A stretch of 64,000 nt of DNA from positions 130,428 through 194,427 of the forward strand of contig JAUXWT010000035.1 of NCBI GenBank assembly GCA_030681475.1. Reading direction: 5' to 3'. Shown in pieces: positions 62,901-64,000 of this stretch; position 1 is the first letter of the stretch; each line of letters starts with the position of its first letter. The translations under genes were made by a program, and so were the position numbers. Under the pieces are notes generated by a model that had not been told where the DNA came from, made no database searches, and was given only the letters and a program-made list of their open reading frames with translations. This DNA comes from Bacteroidales bacterium (GTDB lineage Bacteria > Bacteroidota > Bacteroidia > Bacteroidales > FEN-979).

Positions 62901-63825
62901 CGAACGTGACGATGGCGCATTGGGTAACCGGGTTGTACAAAAGCACGTTCCTAAAAAGGATAACTGGACCGATGAAGAAGTAACAATGTATAAAGACCTG
63001 AAAGACCGTGAAAATGACGGGCTGAGCAATATCGCCCTGGAGATCATCAAACGCCGTGGTATTGTGCAGAAACACTTTGCAGCTTACATGCGTGATGCCC
63101 AGCGCCAGGTTAAGATAGATATTCAAAAAGAAGGTGGCTCGTATCAGACCCGGATCATCAATACCGTAAGTCTGTTTATTGCCATGGCCAAAATGTGGGA
63201 CGAACATGTAAAAGAACTTCCGCTCCCGTTCACATTTGTAGAGTTTTACGAGGATGCCAAGCGACAGATCACCCTGCAGAGCGAAGAGCTAAGCAGCAGC
63301 AACAGATTGTCAGTGTTCTTTAACACGATCAGTATGTTGTATACCCAGGGACATATCATCACCGGAAGAGAATTTGATATTTCTACCGAAAAAGAGATAA
63401 CTATTCAAAAATCCAAGACAGAAACGGAAGGATTGCACTGGAATGGTCAGGAGAGAAAGGTGTTATTCCTGATCGTAAATGATGTGATTCAAGCATATCA
63501 GAAGATGCACACAACCGAGAGTTTGAAACTCAATTCTCTGCGGATGTACCTGAAAGACCACCCTTCCTATTTTGGGCAGATAAGAAGCCACCGGTTTATC
63601 TACCAGGTTGAATCATGGAGAACTGATCCTGTAAGCGGCATTAACCAAAGGGTCATCGAAAAAGCCGAGCGCAATACCAGTTGCATTGCCCTGGACTATA
63701 AAATTATTGAAGCCATGGGAATCGACCTTGAACGGTTTAAAATACCCGAGCAAACTTCTTTGGAACTTGACCCACCTGCAATTATGTCACAACCGGATGA
63801 TGAGCAAAAAGAGCTGCCGTTCTAA
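59932..63825 (+). CDS. Fused DNA primase-helicase of a mobile element
   Basis: 1297 residues. N-terminus: a CHC2 zinc finger (C35, H38, C56, C59), then the DnaG-like core and TOPRIM domain with E258 (EGQTD) and D302/D304 (YDGDPAG). Middle (about 430-830): no family recognised, with an HTH-like KKFGLNQGSFSKVLRPFVEK. C-terminus (about 850-1150): an ATPase with Walker A GPTESGKSK, Walker B-like VIFEEYND and a candidate arginine finger in LGNRVVQ, similar to DUF927-type element helicases. It is likely to start and unwind replication of the element. It is about twice the length of a chromosomal DnaG. Confidence 0.88.
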   Translation: MISNAEEIKDATQIADILGDFITLKRKGFNYTACCPFHNEKTPSFIVNPARGSYKCFGCGRSGDTIEFLRDNEAMSYSEALTYIANHYGIPIKFNGTDPEYTDAQKHRDGIFASLKWAQQCFSRNLQKNPSALSYLQDRKLDKAIDLFSIGYAGSGNDLMREAHGAGYSNEILFGADLIKKNDQGHYYDAFSKRIIFPFFDRSGRVIGFTGRLLTPEKDKPKYLNSAETEVFKKSKFLYGLFQSKKEIMKENECLLVEGQTDLISWHLAGIRNVVAGSGTALSEDQVKMILSFTNCLTIVYDGDPAGIKASIANIKIPLQLGLDVYLVVLPDGDDPDSYVRKHGAETLKAFIEDNRKDIVSFRIAMVQEAVARDPLQKAKLVKELVSQISLIGDEETRGYLISDIAKKLGVDRDDLDRNLKKQLPKIEKQEKGFFGFEASEEMIKETGFAILLSNPGGVVSYHAEGKENTISLPDGQLKKDDIFRLAKLTRNVKVEGLSLVVDENDVEFPLAEAGRLLTEQGLRVEVREDGSKDETSDDPKSTVYIDFLDFYVRGLSYRLICQPDTKRSKKFVEMVAEFLSKLDNTIIHIKTNEIAKKFGLNQGSFSKVLRPFVEKRKNLAVQQQEHVIIDDQQFVFDIAHLPDYVDQNFFQRYGFFPAQNKVGNKIFYVFRTLDNTLVKVGNFFLEPLFQVYDLDPIKNKRIVELFHSELNTAEYVEFKSGDMVELQQFKKFLWNNGGYIFTNGKPFHHEKILESIALQFPKCWEFSTFGWQPEGFFALANGIIADGSFTHVDELGLVKFKNVTYYSPSFSKIYKDQRADNDRYEYDRFLVFKPEHRTSWKEWSELMHKVYSYNGNGMWALLFTILSANRSIIFPIERFFTSLFFIGPTESGKSKIAESIRAPFMHGAPLFNLNSGTDAAFFTSLERFRDIPVIFEEYNDYQISDVKFQGLKAAVYDNEGKQKRKDATSKDIDVSKINGCPLLLGQEGPERDDGALGNRVVQKHVPKKDNWTDEEVTMYKDLKDRENDGLSNIALEIIKRRGIVQKHFAAYMRDAQRQVKIDIQKEGGSYQTRIINTVSLFIAMAKMWDEHVKELPLPFTFVEFYEDAKRQITLQSEELSSSNRLSVFFNTISMLYTQGHIITGREFDISTEKEITIQKSKTETEGLHWNGQERKVLFLIVNDVIQAYQKMHTTESLKLNSLRMYLKDHPSYFGQIRSHRFIYQVESWRTDPVSGINQRVIEKAERNTSCIALDYKIIEAMGIDLERFKIPEQTSLELDPPAIMSQPDDEQKELPF

Positions 63826-63860
63826 AAATTCACATGGAAATGTCTGGCGGAAAAGTCGGG

Positions 63861-63979
63861 TCCAACGCTCCAAGGTTCCAACAAACAGGGTAATAAAATA
63901 TTATAATCTTATAAATCAATATATTATGTTTCTGTACTGCTGTTGGAACGTTGTTTTATTGTTGGAACCGGTTGGAACC
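63861..63979. repeat. GTTGGAAC repeats around an AT-rich block, origin-like
   Basis: GTTGGAAC occurs at 63942, 63961 and 63971 and reversed at 63875, with a degenerate TCCAAC at 63861. The last two are 10 bp apart. Between them lies a 38-bp stretch (63891-63928) with only three G/C. Iterons plus an AT-rich block right after a primase-helicase gene resemble a replication origin, but no protein for it is known here. No gene is seen in 63826-64000. Confidence 0.5.
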
Positions 63980-64000
63980 ATCATCAGGACTTTTTATACC

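Overview
The window is chromosomal DNA of a Bacteroidota bacterium, most likely from the Bacteroidales/Marinilabiliales side and possibly a metagenome-assembled genome. The evidence is a type IX secretion (T9SS) locus with T9SS-sorted cargo, a TamL-type lipoprotein, DUF5606 and DUF5103 proteins, and promoters of the Bacteroidota form (TTTG, about 20 bp, TAnnTTTG). Most of it is ordinary housekeeping DNA. There are no rRNA genes, no complete tRNA, no CRISPR array and no classical insertion sequence.

Layout. 1-3200: pyrimidine synthesis (pyrD, cut by the window edge, and pyrK), a DUF5606 protein and a glycosyltransferase. 3500-6400: MarC, two SRPBCC proteins, an endonuclease V-like repair protein and a DEDDh exonuclease. 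6500-17150: a surface polysaccharide locus (sugar transferase, two DegT aminotransferases, O-antigen ligase, three glycosyltransferases including one GT-C enzyme, flippase), interrupted by a DUF3307-SatD pair with its own repeat-rich upstream region. 17200-32260: purB, an Omp28-like T9SS cargo, an alpha/beta hydrolase, a four-gene Cys/Met-threonine cluster ending in thrC and thrH, folC, a lipoprotein, anmK and murF. 32300-44260: the T9SS locus (gldJ-like, PorP/SprF, two tandem PorU-like sortases, PorV) followed by ispF. 44300-57600: a membrane protein, a GxxExxY gene inside nested inverted repeats, rpsF-rpsR-rplI, an SpoU methyltransferase, a T9SS plug protein, TamL, a metallophosphoesterase fused to tail-fibre-like sequence, a DUF1028 protein and a secreted nuclease.

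From about 58556 to the right edge the window enters what looks like an integrative element. A 25-bp tRNA 3' end without its tRNA body is followed by an excisionase-like HTH protein, two small proteins, a large primase-helicase fusion, and a GTTGGAAC-repeat plus AT-rich block resembling a replication origin. To the left of the tRNA fragment lie the tRNA's old terminator and the broken end of a large T9SS cargo gene.

The least explained feature is a scattered family of 7- and 8-bp tandem arrays between genes. Some run into coding sequence: one forms the C-terminal tail of a glycosyltransferase and one sits inside the SpoU gene. Related 8-bp units form the perfect 32-bp inverted repeats around the GxxExxY gene, so the arrays and that unit may be connected.
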